From Gammaproteobacteria bacterium (GTDB lineage: Bacteria > Gemmatimonadota > Gemmatimonadetes > Longimicrobiales > Gaopeijiaceae): a stretch of 64,000 bases of DNA. The position numbers and the translations under genes are program-made. The notes beneath the pieces were generated by a model that ran no database searches, was not told the DNA's origin, and saw nothing but the letters and a program-made list of their open reading frames with translations. The stretch is taken from positions 329,046 through 393,045 of the forward strand of contig JAPPJO010000088.1 of assembly GCA_028820325.1 (NCBI GenBank), in the 5' to 3' direction. How positions within the stretch are numbered: position 1 is the first letter of the stretch; each line of letters opens with the position of its first letter. Shown here in pieces: positions 10,557-19,363 of the stretch.

Positions 10557-13226
10557 TCACCGCCGCCTGCGGGTCCGGGCGGTTCTGGTGCGGCGGCCGC
10601 CCTTGCCGGCGGCCTTGCGCGCGGCGGCCCGGGCCAGCAGATCGAGCGCCTCGTCGACTCCGAGGGACTCGGGACTCCGGCCCTTCGGGATGCTGGCGTT
10701 CACCTTGCCGTCCGTGACATAGGGCCCGTAGCGCCCCCTGTAGATGTTCAGGGGTTCGTCCGTCTCCGGGTGCCGGCCTGCGACCGCGAGCACGGGCCTG
10801 CGCGGCCTGACCTCCAGGAGCTGGAGCGCTTCCCCCAGCGTGATTTCGAACGCCCGCTCCACCGAGTCGAGGTTGCGGTAGGTCTTCGCCCGGTTGACGT
10901 AGGGACCGTACCTGCCCAGCCCGGCCTTCACCGGCTGCCCCGTCCCGGGATCCTCTCCCAGCATGCGGGGAAGTGACAGCAGCCGGAGAGCGAAGCCCAG
11001 ATCGACCTGTTCGGGTGACATTCCCTTCGGGAGGCTGGCTCGCTTCGGCTCCGCATCGTCTTCACCCAATTGAACATAGGGGCCGAACGGGCCGTTGCGG
11101 GCGTAGACGTTGAGTCCGGTTTCGTCGTCCCGCCCGAGCGGGCTCCTGCCGCGCAGCCGCGCCTCGATCAGTTCCGAGGCCTTTTCGGGAGTCAGTTCAT
11201 CGATGAGCAGGTCCACCGGGAGCGTCGCCCTTGGGCTGTCCTTCGCCTTGCCGCGCTGGAGAAAGACATGCTGCTTGCCGATGCGCACGAGGAGGGGATC
11301 GCCCGTAGCCGGGTCGTCGCCCACGGCCAGGGCGGGATAGTCGATGCGGGGAAGTTCTTCCTCGATCCGCCTCTCCAGGCCGGGCGCGCCGTCGCCATCG
11401 CCCCGGAAGAAGTCCGAGAGGAAACGCACGTGATCGACGGATCCGCCGGCGATGCGGTCGAGGGCATCCTCCATTCCTGCCGTGAACTTGAGATCCACGT
11501 AGTGCGGGAAGTGGTCGCGCAGCAGATGTGTGACGCACAGGCCCACGTAGGTGGGCACCAGGACGCCCTTCTTGCGGATTGCGTAGTTGCGCTCGCGGAG
11601 CTTGGCGAGTGTGGGTTCGTAGGTGGAGGGTCGCCCGATGCCCTCCTCCTCGAGCTTGCGCACCAGCGTCGCCTCCGAAAAGCGCGAGCGTGGCTGCGTG
11701 CGGTTGCCCAGGGGCTTGACTTCGATGACGTCGATGCGCGCAGCCGGCTCGTCCCCGGAGGGAGGGTTCGCCGGCGCGGGCTCATCTCCGCCCACGGTCT
11801 GACCCTCCACCAGCCGAGGCAGGATGACGTCCTTGCGACTCGTGCCCCACACCCGCAGGAACCCGTCGAAACGCACCACCGTGCCGACCGACTGGAAGAC
11901 GTGGCCGTGTTCGCCCGCGTCCACCCTGAACTCGATGATGGTGCGGGCTATGCGGGCGTCGGCCATCTGCGAAGCCACGGCGCGCCGCCAGATCAGCCCA
12001 TACAATTTGAGCTGGTCGGCGTCCAGTATCCCGCGGAGCGACTCGGGAGTGCGGCGGATCGAGGTCGGGCGGATGGCTTCGTGCGCTTCCTGTGCGCTGC
12101 GGGAGCGGGTAGCGAACTGACGCCGCTGATGGTAGTTGGCTCCGAGCTTTTCGCGGATGAACCCGGCAGTTTCCGCCAGCGCGGCCTGGCTGAGGCTCAC
12201 GGAGTCGGTGCGCATGTAGGTGATCAGACCCTGGCGGTCGCCCCCACCCAGATTGACCCCCTCGTAGAGCTGCTGCGCCAGCCTCATCGTCCGCCTGGGC
12301 GTCAAGCGCAGCTTGGAGCTTGCCGCCTGCTGCAGGGTGGAGGTTATGAAGGGGGGCGCCGGGCGCCGCCGGGACTCCTTCTCCTCGACGCGCCCGACCC
12401 GCCAGGGACGGGTCGCCGTCGCCTCCCGGGCAACGCGGGCCGCCGCAGCTTCATCCAGCACCACCACGCCCGCGGAGCGCCGCAGCGCACCGGTCCTGGC
12501 GTCGAAGTTCTTCGCGGTGGCCACGGTCTTGCCACCGGTGCGGATCAGATCGGCGGCGAAGCCGGCGTCCTCGCCGTTCCGCCCCGCGGTCACAGCTTCG
12601 GCGAGGGTTGCCTTCACGGCCCAGAACTCGGAGGACCTGAACCTCTGGCGCTCCTCTTCCCTCTCCACCACGAGACGCAGCGCGGCGCTCTGCACGCGGC
12701 CGGCGCTCAGCCCGGCTCGCACCTTCTTCCAGAGCACGGGTGAGAGCGAGTAACCGAACAGGCGATCAAGGACGCGGCGGGTCTCCTGTGCGCGGACCAG
12801 CTTTCCGTCCACCTGGCGCGGATCCTCAAGAGCGGCCCTGATGGCGCTCGACGTGATCTCGTGGAATGCGATGCGTTGAACCGGGATGCGCGGCTTGAGG
12901 ACTTCGAGGAGGTGCCAGCTGATGGACTCTCCCTCACGGTCCTCGTCGGTCGCGAGGATGATTTCGTCCGCGCTGTGGACCTTCTTGCGAAGCGCGCTGA
13001 TGTGCTTCTTCGACTCCGGGGGAATCACGTAGACCGGCTCGAAGTTTCCGTCGACGTCAACGCCCAGCCTGGCCCATGGCTGCGAGCGAAGGCGCGCGGG
13101 AATCTCCTTGGCGGTGCGCGGCAGGTCGCGGATGTGGCCGAAGCTCGCAGCCACTTCATAGTCCCGGCCAAGAAAGCGCTCTATGGTCTTGCCCTTCGCG
13201 GGCGATTCGACGATGACGAGCTTCAT
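10557..13226 (-). CDS. topA: DNA topoisomerase I
   Basis: An 889-residue type IA topoisomerase that relaxes negative supercoils. The Toprim domain opens with KLVIVESPAKGKTIERFLG and carries the ATDEDREGESISWHL acidic motif; the catalytic tyrosine is Tyr337 in LITYMRTDS. The C terminus has no four-cysteine zinc ribbons. Instead it has several GRYGPYV/GPFGPYVQLG repeats, as in actinobacterial and other zinc-free TopA proteins, and ends in a basic tail (RRTRTARTRRRR). Its ATG overlaps the aroK stop by four bases (ATGA), and xerC follows after 16 bp. Confidence 0.96.
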   Translation of the reverse strand: MKLVIVESPAKGKTIERFLGRDYEVAASFGHIRDLPRTAKEIPARLRSQPWARLGVDVDGNFEPVYVIPPESKKHISALRKKVHSADEIILATDEDREGESISWHLLEVLKPRIPVQRIAFHEITSSAIRAALEDPRQVDGKLVRAQETRRVLDRLFGYSLSPVLWKKVRAGLSAGRVQSAALRLVVEREEERQRFRSSEFWAVKATLAEAVTAGRNGEDAGFAADLIRTGGKTVATAKNFDARTGALRRSAGVVVLDEAAAARVAREATATRPWRVGRVEEKESRRRPAPPFITSTLQQAASSKLRLTPRRTMRLAQQLYEGVNLGGGDRQGLITYMRTDSVSLSQAALAETAGFIREKLGANYHQRRQFATRSRSAQEAHEAIRPTSIRRTPESLRGILDADQLKLYGLIWRRAVASQMADARIARTIIEFRVDAGEHGHVFQSVGTVVRFDGFLRVWGTSRKDVILPRLVEGQTVGGDEPAPANPPSGDEPAARIDVIEVKPLGNRTQPRSRFSEATLVRKLEEEGIGRPSTYEPTLAKLRERNYAIRKKGVLVPTYVGLCVTHLLRDHFPHYVDLKFTAGMEDALDRIAGGSVDHVRFLSDFFRGDGDGAPGLERRIEEELPRIDYPALAVGDDPATGDPLLVRIGKQHVFLQRGKAKDSPRATLPVDLLIDELTPEKASELIEARLRGRSPLGRDDETGLNVYARNGPFGPYVQLGEDDAEPKRASLPKGMSPEQVDLGFALRLLSLPRMLGEDPGTGQPVKAGLGRYGPYVNRAKTYRNLDSVERAFEITLGEALQLLEVRPRRPVLAVAGRHPETDEPLNIYRGRYGPYVTDGKVNASIPKGRSPESLGVDEALDLLARAAARKAAGKGGRRTRTARTRRRR

Positions 13227-13810
13227 GATGGGTGGGCTGGCGGCGGGCTGGAGGCTGGTTCGATCCCCTGGCGGGCGAGACGCGCGATCCGGTCCGCCAG
13301 TGCGGCTACGGAAACGTCCTCGCTGTCGAGTGTCAAGCGGGCGAGACGGTAGTACGGTTCCCGGCGGGCAAGCAAGCGCCGGGAGTGCTCGACGGGTCGG
13401 GGGACATCGAGGAGAGGTCGATCGACGCCCTGCCTGCGGGCCCGCTCCACCGCGGTCTCCGCAGTGACCTTGAGCCAGACGGACAGCGTGTCGGCGGCCA
13501 CCCCCTCCATGTGCCCGGGCTGGGCGGCCCAGCCGCCCCCCGACGCGAGGACGGTCCGGTCGCGGCGGAGCAGGCGGCGCGCCACCCGCGCCTCGATGGC
13601 CCTGAACTCCCCCTCGCCGCCGCGGTCGAAGATGTCCGCGATCTCCTGCCCGGTCTCGCGCCGGATTTCCTCGTCGAAGTCGACGAACCGCCAGCCGAGC
13701 AGCCGCGCCACCTCGCGACCGACGGCCGACTTCCCGCTGGCCATGAAGCCAATCAGGAGGATCCGGGAAGGAGGGGGCGGGGCACTCCCGCCGTCGGCCG
13801 GGTCATTCAT
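13223..13810 (-). CDS. aroK: Shikimate kinase
   Basis: A 195-residue P-loop kinase that phosphorylates shikimate at the 3-hydroxyl. Visible are the Walker A ILLIGFMASGKSAVG, the shikimate-binding FVDFDEEIRRETG (DFD...R), EGEFRAIEARV, the ASGGGWAAQP glycine loop, and DRPLLD in the lid. The carboxyl end is Pro/Ser-rich. It overlaps aroC upstream by 8 bp and topA downstream by 4 bp, so translational coupling is likely. With aroC it gives two steps of the chorismate pathway. Confidence 0.94.
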   Translation of the reverse strand: MNDPADGGSAPPPPSRILLIGFMASGKSAVGREVARLLGWRFVDFDEEIRRETGQEIADIFDRGGEGEFRAIEARVARRLLRRDRTVLASGGGWAAQPGHMEGVAADTLSVWLKVTAETAVERARRQGVDRPLLDVPRPVEHSRRLLARREPYYRLARLTLDSEDVSVAALADRIARLARQGIEPASSPPPAHPS

Positions 13811-15011
13811 GACGCTGCCGCCGGTCGCGCAGGTAGGCGGTGTAGCCCTCGTAGTTCCGGCGCATCTCGGAGAGGCTGTCGCCCCCGAACTTCTCGATGA
13901 GGGCGTCGGCCACCACGAGGGCGGCCATGGCCTCGCCCACCACCGCCGCTGCGGGCACGGAGCAGACGTCGCTTCGCTCCACGGCGGCGTCGGCCACCGA
14001 CCCGTCCCGCAGGTCCACGCTGGGCAGCCGCTTGCGCAGCGTCGAGATGGGCTTCATGGCGGCGCGGATGACGAGAGGCTCGCCGGTTGTGACCCCGCCC
14101 TCCAGGCCGCCGGCCCGGTTGGAGGGGCGTGCGTACCCGCTCGGTGGCCGGTCGCCGGGGGCGGGCTGAATAGGATCGTGCACGCGCGACCCCAATCGTC
14201 GGGCGCCCTCGAACCCGAGGCCCAGTTCGACCCCCTTGATGGCGTGAATCGACATCATCGCCCCCGCCAGGCGGCCATCCAGCTTGGTGTCCCAGGAGAT
14301 GTAGCTCCCCAGGCCCACCGGCACATGCCGGACCACGACATCGAAGATGCCGCCGAGCGTGTCTCCTTCCTCCTTGGCCCGGTCGATGGACGCGATGACG
14401 CGGTCCGCCGCGTCCGGATCCAGCATTCGTACCGGCGAGGCGTCCGCAGCGGCGTTGAGGTCGGCCGGAAGCTCGCGCGGGAGAGTGGCCTCGATATCCC
14501 CGATCGAGGTCACGTGCGACCCCACCGTGATCCCGAACTCCCGGAGCAGGGTCCTGGCGACGGCGCCGCACGCCACCCGGGCGGCCGTCTCGCGTGCGCT
14601 CGCCCGCTCCAGAATGTCGCGGGTGTCGTGCCGGTCATACTTGAGCACCCCGACCAGATCGGCGTGTCCCGGGCGCGGCAGATGCATGCGGCGCAACGCC
14701 TTGGGGTTGCCTTCGGGATCCGGCCGAGCATGGCTCATCGCCGTAGTCCAGTTCTTCCAGTCGCGGTTCCAGAGCAGCATCCCGATGGGAGAGCCGAGCG
14801 TCTCGCCCAGACGCACGCCGGAGATCAGTTCGATGCGGTCCGCTTCGATCTGCATGCGGCGGCCGCGGCCGTAGCCGGCCATGCGACGCTTCATGTCGGG
14901 GTCGACATCGCGCTCGGTCGATAGGGGCATCCCTGCCGGCAGCCCTTCCAGAATCGCCAGCAGGCCGCGTCCGTGGGACTCGCCGGCCGTCCGAAAGCTG
15001 ATTCGCCTCAT
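13803..15011 (-). CDS. aroC: Chorismate synthase
   Basis: A 402-residue FMN-dependent chorismate synthase, the last common step of aromatic amino acid synthesis. The N terminus RRISFRTAGESHGRGLLAILEGLPAG and the later GRGRRMQIEADRIELISGVRLGETLGSPIG and RPGHADLVGVLKYDRHDTRDILERASARETA segments are diagnostic. Length is normal for the longer class. It lies 122 bp after pilQ on the same strand and overlaps aroK by 8 bp. Confidence 0.95.
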   Translation of the reverse strand: MRRISFRTAGESHGRGLLAILEGLPAGMPLSTERDVDPDMKRRMAGYGRGRRMQIEADRIELISGVRLGETLGSPIGMLLWNRDWKNWTTAMSHARPDPEGNPKALRRMHLPRPGHADLVGVLKYDRHDTRDILERASARETAARVACGAVARTLLREFGITVGSHVTSIGDIEATLPRELPADLNAAADASPVRMLDPDAADRVIASIDRAKEEGDTLGGIFDVVVRHVPVGLGSYISWDTKLDGRLAGAMMSIHAIKGVELGLGFEGARRLGSRVHDPIQPAPGDRPPSGYARPSNRAGGLEGGVTTGEPLVIRAAMKPISTLRKRLPSVDLRDGSVADAAVERSDVCSVPAAAVVGEAMAALVVADALIEKFGGDSLSEMRRNYEGYTAYLRDRRQRHE

Positions 15012-15133
15012 GTGGTTGAATCTCCCCGAGAGTGGTTTGGCGGAGTCATAGCCAACCCTCCCCCGGTCGTCAACCCGGCGCGTATGCCGCGACCCGGAGG
15101 AGGCCGGGCCCGCAGCCTGCGCCCGAGCTGCAT

Positions 15134-16588
15134 TCAGGTCTCGATGTACGGCGTCACCAGGATGACCAGATCGCGCTGGATCGTCTGCCTGCGGTCGACG
15201 CGGAAGAGGGCGCCGAGCACCGGGATCCTCATCAGCAGAGGAATGCCCGAGCGGCTCTCGATCTCCTCGGTCACCGCCAAACCGCCGATGACCACCGTTT
15301 CGCCGTCCTGAACCAGCACGCGGGAAGACGCTTCCTGCGTATGGAAGATGACTCCGGCGTCGGACGCGGCCGGGGTAAACTCCGCAAAGGAGCGTTCCGC
15401 ATGCAGGTCGAGCAGGACATGGCCTCCCTCGGCGACATGCGGGGTTACCTCGAAGACGATACCCGTCTCCTGGATTTCCACGGCAGCCGTGGGCACGACC
15501 GGAGACTGCAGTCCTCCCGCGCTTCCGGCACCTGCGTCCAGCACCCTGATCGGCGTGCGTTCGCCCACCAGGATGCGGGCGGTCTGGTTGTCCAGCACGG
15601 AGATGTACGGGGCCACCTCCATGCGAGACAGGTTGAGTGTCTCGAGCGCTTCCAGGAAGGCCAGCAGCGTGTGCCGTCCCAACACCAGCGAGGTCAGCAC
15701 GGAGAGCGCGGACCCCGAGATGCGGGTTGCTGCGTTGCCGAGTGCGGAGATGGAGCTTCCGTCCAACAACACCATGTCGCCGCTGACCGCTTCGCCGGCT
15801 GCCTCGCTCCCGGGGGCCTCTGCGCCCGTCCCCCCGGTGTCTTCGCCGGGATTCGCTGCGCCGGACGGGAGCAACGAAAGGTGGCCCCGCGAGTCACGGA
15901 GATCATAAGCGACCCCGAGTTCCTCCAGACCGGTTCGGTTCACGAAGACGATCCGCGCGGAGATGGTGATCTGGGGAGCGCGGATGTCGAGTTCCTCGAC
16001 GAGCGCTTCGACCTGGGCCAGCGCTCTGGGGACATCCGTCACGATGACGCTGTTGGTGGCCAGCGAGAGGGATGCGCTGCCGCGGTCGCTCAGGAGCGAT
16101 TGCGCGGCGGGCAGCAGGTCGGCGGCGGTCGCGTAGCTCATGTGAAACACCCCGGTCTCGAGGGGTTCAACGTCTTCGCGCCGATTCAGGTTCTCAATGT
16201 AGTCCACCCTGAGTATGCCGTTTTCGAGCTCGCGCGCGGCCAGCCCGTGCGAATCGAGAATGACGCGAAGGGCTTCGTCCCAGGGCTGGTCCCGGATATC
16301 GGCCGACACGATGCCGGACACGTCGGCCCCGGGGACGATGGAGATGCCCGCGAACTCCGAGAATGTGAAGAGCACGTCCCGGAGGGGAGCGGAGACGAAG
16401 GTGGCGGTGATGCGCGGTTCCCCGGGCGGCGGCTGAGCAACCTGCCGTGCGAGCATTGCAGGGGTAGCCTCGCCGGCGAGGTGAACATCCCGGGAGCCGG
16501 GCGCACCTGGGGACGCCTCGCCGTGGACGACGGAAACACTCATCCACGGCCACCCAAGGCACAGCCACGCGGTCAGCATCGGTCTCAT
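15134..16588 (-). CDS. pilQ: Type IV pilus secretin PilQ
   Basis: A 484-residue outer-membrane secretin through which the pilus fibre exits. After a signal peptide come a short N-domain (VLFTFSEFAGISIVPGADVSGIVSADIRDQPWDEALRVIL, the STN/TonB-short-like part), an N1-type domain (ATNSVIVTDVPRALAQVEALVEELDIRAPQI) and the secretin core with VEIQETGIVFEVTPHV and LVQDGETVVIGGL...RIPVLGALFR...RDLVILVTPYI. It is shorter than proteobacterial PilQ and lacks AMIN domains. A Gly/Ala/Glu-rich loop sits inside the secretin domain. It overlaps pilP by 4 bp and ends the pilMNOPQ run. Confidence 0.9.
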   Translation of the reverse strand: MRPMLTAWLCLGWPWMSVSVVHGEASPGAPGSRDVHLAGEATPAMLARQVAQPPPGEPRITATFVSAPLRDVLFTFSEFAGISIVPGADVSGIVSADIRDQPWDEALRVILDSHGLAARELENGILRVDYIENLNRREDVEPLETGVFHMSYATAADLLPAAQSLLSDRGSASLSLATNSVIVTDVPRALAQVEALVEELDIRAPQITISARIVFVNRTGLEELGVAYDLRDSRGHLSLLPSGAANPGEDTGGTGAEAPGSEAAGEAVSGDMVLLDGSSISALGNAATRISGSALSVLTSLVLGRHTLLAFLEALETLNLSRMEVAPYISVLDNQTARILVGERTPIRVLDAGAGSAGGLQSPVVPTAAVEIQETGIVFEVTPHVAEGGHVLLDLHAERSFAEFTPAASDAGVIFHTQEASSRVLVQDGETVVIGGLAVTEEIESRSGIPLLMRIPVLGALFRVDRRQTIQRDLVILVTPYIET

Positions 16589-17091
16589 CGCCCCAACCTC
16601 CCTGGTGGCCGACTCAGGTGCAGCTCCCGCTGCTCTCCAATGCCGAACCGGCGGATCTCTACGATCACGTACTCCGGCTCGACCCGGAGGACTCTCATTT
16701 CGCCGAGAACCACGTCCTGGCGAAGGCGATACGTGCGTTCACCGGTGGCGCCCGCGGCCGCCGGGACCGCCGTCCCGGAACTGACCAGAGCGATGCTCTC
16801 CCCGGCGTTGGGGGAATGGATGACGCCGATGAGCCGAAGGTCCTCGAATCTGGTGCCCGCCGAGTTAGCGGGCAGAGGCCGTTCAAACGGGTCACGCCGG
16901 TCGCCTGCCGGGTAGACGAAGACTTCGCGGTCGAGACCCGGTTCGCCCGTCTCGTCGCTCAGGTTCGCGTCGGACTGCGTCCCGGAGACGCCCTCGCCGG
17001 AGGACGCCGAAGGTCGAGCCTGCTGGATGATGGTCCGGGGGACAAGCAGCGGGACCACTAGGGCGACCATGAGTAACGGTTTCACATTCAT
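16585..17091 (-). CDS. pilP: PilP-like pilus assembly lipoprotein-type protein
   Basis: A 168-residue protein in the pilP position, between pilO and pilQ, with 4-bp overlaps on both sides. It has an N-terminal hydrophobic segment, a disordered linker rich in Ser/Gly/Glu, and the small beta domain expected of PilP: RRDPFERPLP, then LRLIGVIHSPNAGESIALV, YRLRQDVVLGEMRVLRVEPEYVIVE. PilP normally links the inner-membrane PilM/N/O platform to PilQ. No lipobox cysteine is visible, unlike proteobacterial PilP. Confidence 0.78.
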   Translation of the reverse strand: MNVKPLLMVALVVPLLVPRTIIQQARPSASSGEGVSGTQSDANLSDETGEPGLDREVFVYPAGDRRDPFERPLPANSAGTRFEDLRLIGVIHSPNAGESIALVSSGTAVPAAAGATGERTYRLRQDVVLGEMRVLRVEPEYVIVEIRRFGIGEQRELHLSRPPGRLGR

Positions 17092-17702
17092 CGGACGACC
17101 TCCGCTGGCGTTCCGTTAGACCCGCCGAGGGCGGGCTCCGTCCCTGCCGGCGGACGGACGAATGTCTCGATCCGAAAGTGGGCGCGCACCGCCGGACCCT
17201 CCTCCACGGCCGGATCGGGGATCGAGATCATCTCGAGTTCCATCGGCGTAACGATGCGCGGCAGTGACGCGACCGCGGTGAGAAAACGGGCCACCTCGTG
17301 GTAGCCGCCCACCACGGACATTTCGTAAGTCCGGCTCGTGTAGAACGGATTCGCTTCCTCCTCTCCGGGGCGCATGAAGGCCAGGTCTCCGAGCCCTGAC
17401 CGCCGGGCCTCGGCCGCCAGTGACTCCAGAAGCGCCGGGACCTCCTCGGTGCGGGGGATCAACTGCTCGAGCCGCGCGATGTGATCCGAGTAGCGTCTCA
17501 GCCGGCTCGCAAGTTGCGCGGTCCCCTCGGGCAGCAGGTTCCGAGCGCGTTCGTTTCCGGCCTCCAACCGCTCCAGACGGCGCGTCAGCCGCTGCACCTC
17601 CCCGTCCCGGCGGCGGTGCTCGCGGTAGAACAGAGCCGCGGCCAGCGTCACCAGCACGGCCGCCAGCAGCGCGGGCCGCGAACCCGGGATCGCGATCATC
17701 AT
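17088..17702 (-). CDS. pilO: PilO-like inner-membrane pilus alignment protein
   Basis: A 204-residue bitopic protein: a short cytoplasmic start, one membrane helix (ALLAAVLVTLAAALFY), a coiled coil (RREHRRRDGEVQRLTRRLERLEAGNERA...), then a ferredoxin-like domain with TYEMSVVGGYHEVARFLTAVASLPRIVTPMELEM, the typical PilO signature. The ATG at 17702 overlaps the pilN stop as ATGA; a second ATG follows directly at 17699. It is expected to pair with PilN in the periplasm. Confidence 0.85.
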   Translation of the reverse strand: MMIAIPGSRPALLAAVLVTLAAALFYREHRRRDGEVQRLTRRLERLEAGNERARNLLPEGTAQLASRLRRYSDHIARLEQLIPRTEEVPALLESLAAEARRSGLGDLAFMRPGEEEANPFYTSRTYEMSVVGGYHEVARFLTAVASLPRIVTPMELEMISIPDPAVEEGPAVRAHFRIETFVRPPAGTEPALGGSNGTPAEVVR

Positions 17703-18325
17703 GCCGGGTTGCTCACCGATGCGCGGGGCTGGTAGGAAACACGGAGCACAAAGGCGCTGAGGACCCACTCCGCACCGTCCGGCAGTCGTTCCGCCACCTG
17801 CTCGGTACCGACCAGGCTGACGGAAGTCAGGAAGGGAGAGACCTCCAGCCGGTTCATGAAGCGCGTCAGGGCAAAGGTGTTGGCGGTTCGTCCCTCGATC
17901 TCCACCTGGACCCTGTCCCCACCGCCCGCTTCCGCGATACGCGTCAACCAGGTGAACTCCGGCATTGCAGCCGCCACTTCATCGAGGATGTGGGACCAGA
18001 CGTACCGCCCCTGGTCGAGCTCCCGGATAACCCGCACTCGCGCGGCCACGGAATCGCGTCCGGCACGCAATTGGTCCGCAGAGGAGATCAGACCGGCCAG
18101 TGCGGTCGAGTCGCCCATGGCTTGAGTGACTCGATCCTCCAGAACTCGCTGACGATCGCGGGCACCCGGGTGAAGCAACGCCAGCACCAGGAGGGTGGCC
18201 AGCCCGGGAACGCTCGCCGCCAGGTGCCACGGCGACGCGGCTTTCGAAGGCGACGCATTCGCTGACGATCGCCGCCTGCGCGCGGCGTGGCCCGTCCCCC
18301 CGGGCATCAGGTTGATTTCGATCAC
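17699..18325 (-). CDS. pilN: PilN-like inner-membrane pilus assembly protein
   Basis: A 208-residue protein beginning VIEINLMPGG, the conserved PilN motif that binds PilM, followed by a basic stretch, one membrane helix (ASVPGLATLLVLALLH) and a periplasmic coiled coil plus ferredoxin-like domain (MPEFTWLTRIAEAGGGDRVQVEIEGRTANTFALTRFMNRLEVSPFLTSVSLV). The start is a GTG that overlaps the pilM stop (GTGA). Gene order and fold both support PilN. Confidence 0.88.
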   Translation of the reverse strand: MIEINLMPGGTGHAARRRRSSANASPSKAASPWHLAASVPGLATLLVLALLHPGARDRQRVLEDRVTQAMGDSTALAGLISSADQLRAGRDSVAARVRVIRELDQGRYVWSHILDEVAAAMPEFTWLTRIAEAGGGDRVQVEIEGRTANTFALTRFMNRLEVSPFLTSVSLVGTEQVAERLPDGAEWVLSAFVLRVSYQPRASVSNPA

Positions 18326-19359
18326 CGGTCGCGACTCCGTGGGAATGAGCGCAACGCCAGACCCACCGGCAACAACAGCATGGGCGCGACCTCTTCCAGC
18401 TCGACATCAACGCAGGCATCGGGACGGACGGGAATTCGTTCGAAGGGGTTGGCGACGTGTGTTTCGACGGAGAGGATGCGGCCCAGCGCCTCGGCCAGAC
18501 CCGGGATCCGGGCACCCCCGCCGCTCAGGTAGACGCGCCCTAGACCAAGGTCGGCGGACCTCGTCTTCAGGAAGGCCGACGCCCTCCCCAGTCCCACGGC
18601 CATTTCGTCCGCGGCGGACTCGATGACCGCCCGTAGGCCGGGCGATACCCGCTGACCGCGAATCATGGCTTCCGTAGACCGTGCCCCCAGGCCCGTCTCC
18701 CGCTGGGCGGCCTTGCACAGGGAGCGCACGCCGAAGTGGAAATCGCGCGTGACAGCGGGGATTCCTTCCTCCACAACGACCACAGTGGTCGTCTCCCAGC
18801 CAATGTCGGCGGCCATAACGACACCCTCGGCCGCTTCGGGATGGTTGTGGATCAAGGCATTTCTCAGCGCAAAGCCATCTACGTCAAGGACTTCGACCGT
18901 GAGCCCGGCAGTGCGCACGACTTCGGTGGCCTCATGCACCAGGTCGCGCTTGGCTGCCACCAGAAGGACGTCCATGGGATCCCCGGGGGTGAGGATCTGG
19001 AAGTCCAGTTCGACGCTGGCGGTATCGAAGGGAAGATGCTGTTCGGCCTCCCAGCGGATTACCTCCCGCAACTCGGACGGCTTCATGCGCTCCAATTCGA
19101 TCCGCTTGGCAATGACACCGTGACCCGCGACGCCGGTCACTACTCGACCCTGCTTCAGTCCGGAGTCCCGGAACAGTTTGACGACCGCTTCAACCACGGC
19201 AGTGCCGGCGCGTGCATCATCGCTTCCCTCCGTCAACGCGCGCATCGCAATCCGGGAGACTTCGGGAGCGTGCCTCGCATGGCTCATCTGTACGACCTTG
19301 AGGTATCGGCTCCCGACATCGAGCCCAAGGGACACTTGCCCGCGCCTGAACCAGCCCAT
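18322..19359 (-). CDS. pilM: Type IV pilus assembly protein PilM
   Basis: A 345-residue actin-like cytoplasmic ATPase-fold protein that organises the pilus inner-membrane platform. Typical segments are SLGLDVGSRYLKVVQM, RIELERMKPSELREVIRWEAEQHLPFD, DVLLVAAKRDLVHEATEVVRTAGL, MAADIGWETTTVVVVEEGIPAVTRDFHFG and VYLSGGGARIPGLAEALGRILSVETHVANPF. The ATG at 19359 (MGWFRRG) lies 4 bp after the preceding gene; upstream readings would run into that gene. Confidence 0.93.
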   Translation of the reverse strand: MGWFRRGQVSLGLDVGSRYLKVVQMSHARHAPEVSRIAMRALTEGSDDARAGTAVVEAVVKLFRDSGLKQGRVVTGVAGHGVIAKRIELERMKPSELREVIRWEAEQHLPFDTASVELDFQILTPGDPMDVLLVAAKRDLVHEATEVVRTAGLTVEVLDVDGFALRNALIHNHPEAAEGVVMAADIGWETTTVVVVEEGIPAVTRDFHFGVRSLCKAAQRETGLGARSTEAMIRGQRVSPGLRAVIESAADEMAVGLGRASAFLKTRSADLGLGRVYLSGGGARIPGLAEALGRILSVETHVANPFERIPVRPDACVDVELEEVAPMLLLPVGLALRSFPRSRDR

Positions 19360-19363
19360 CGGC

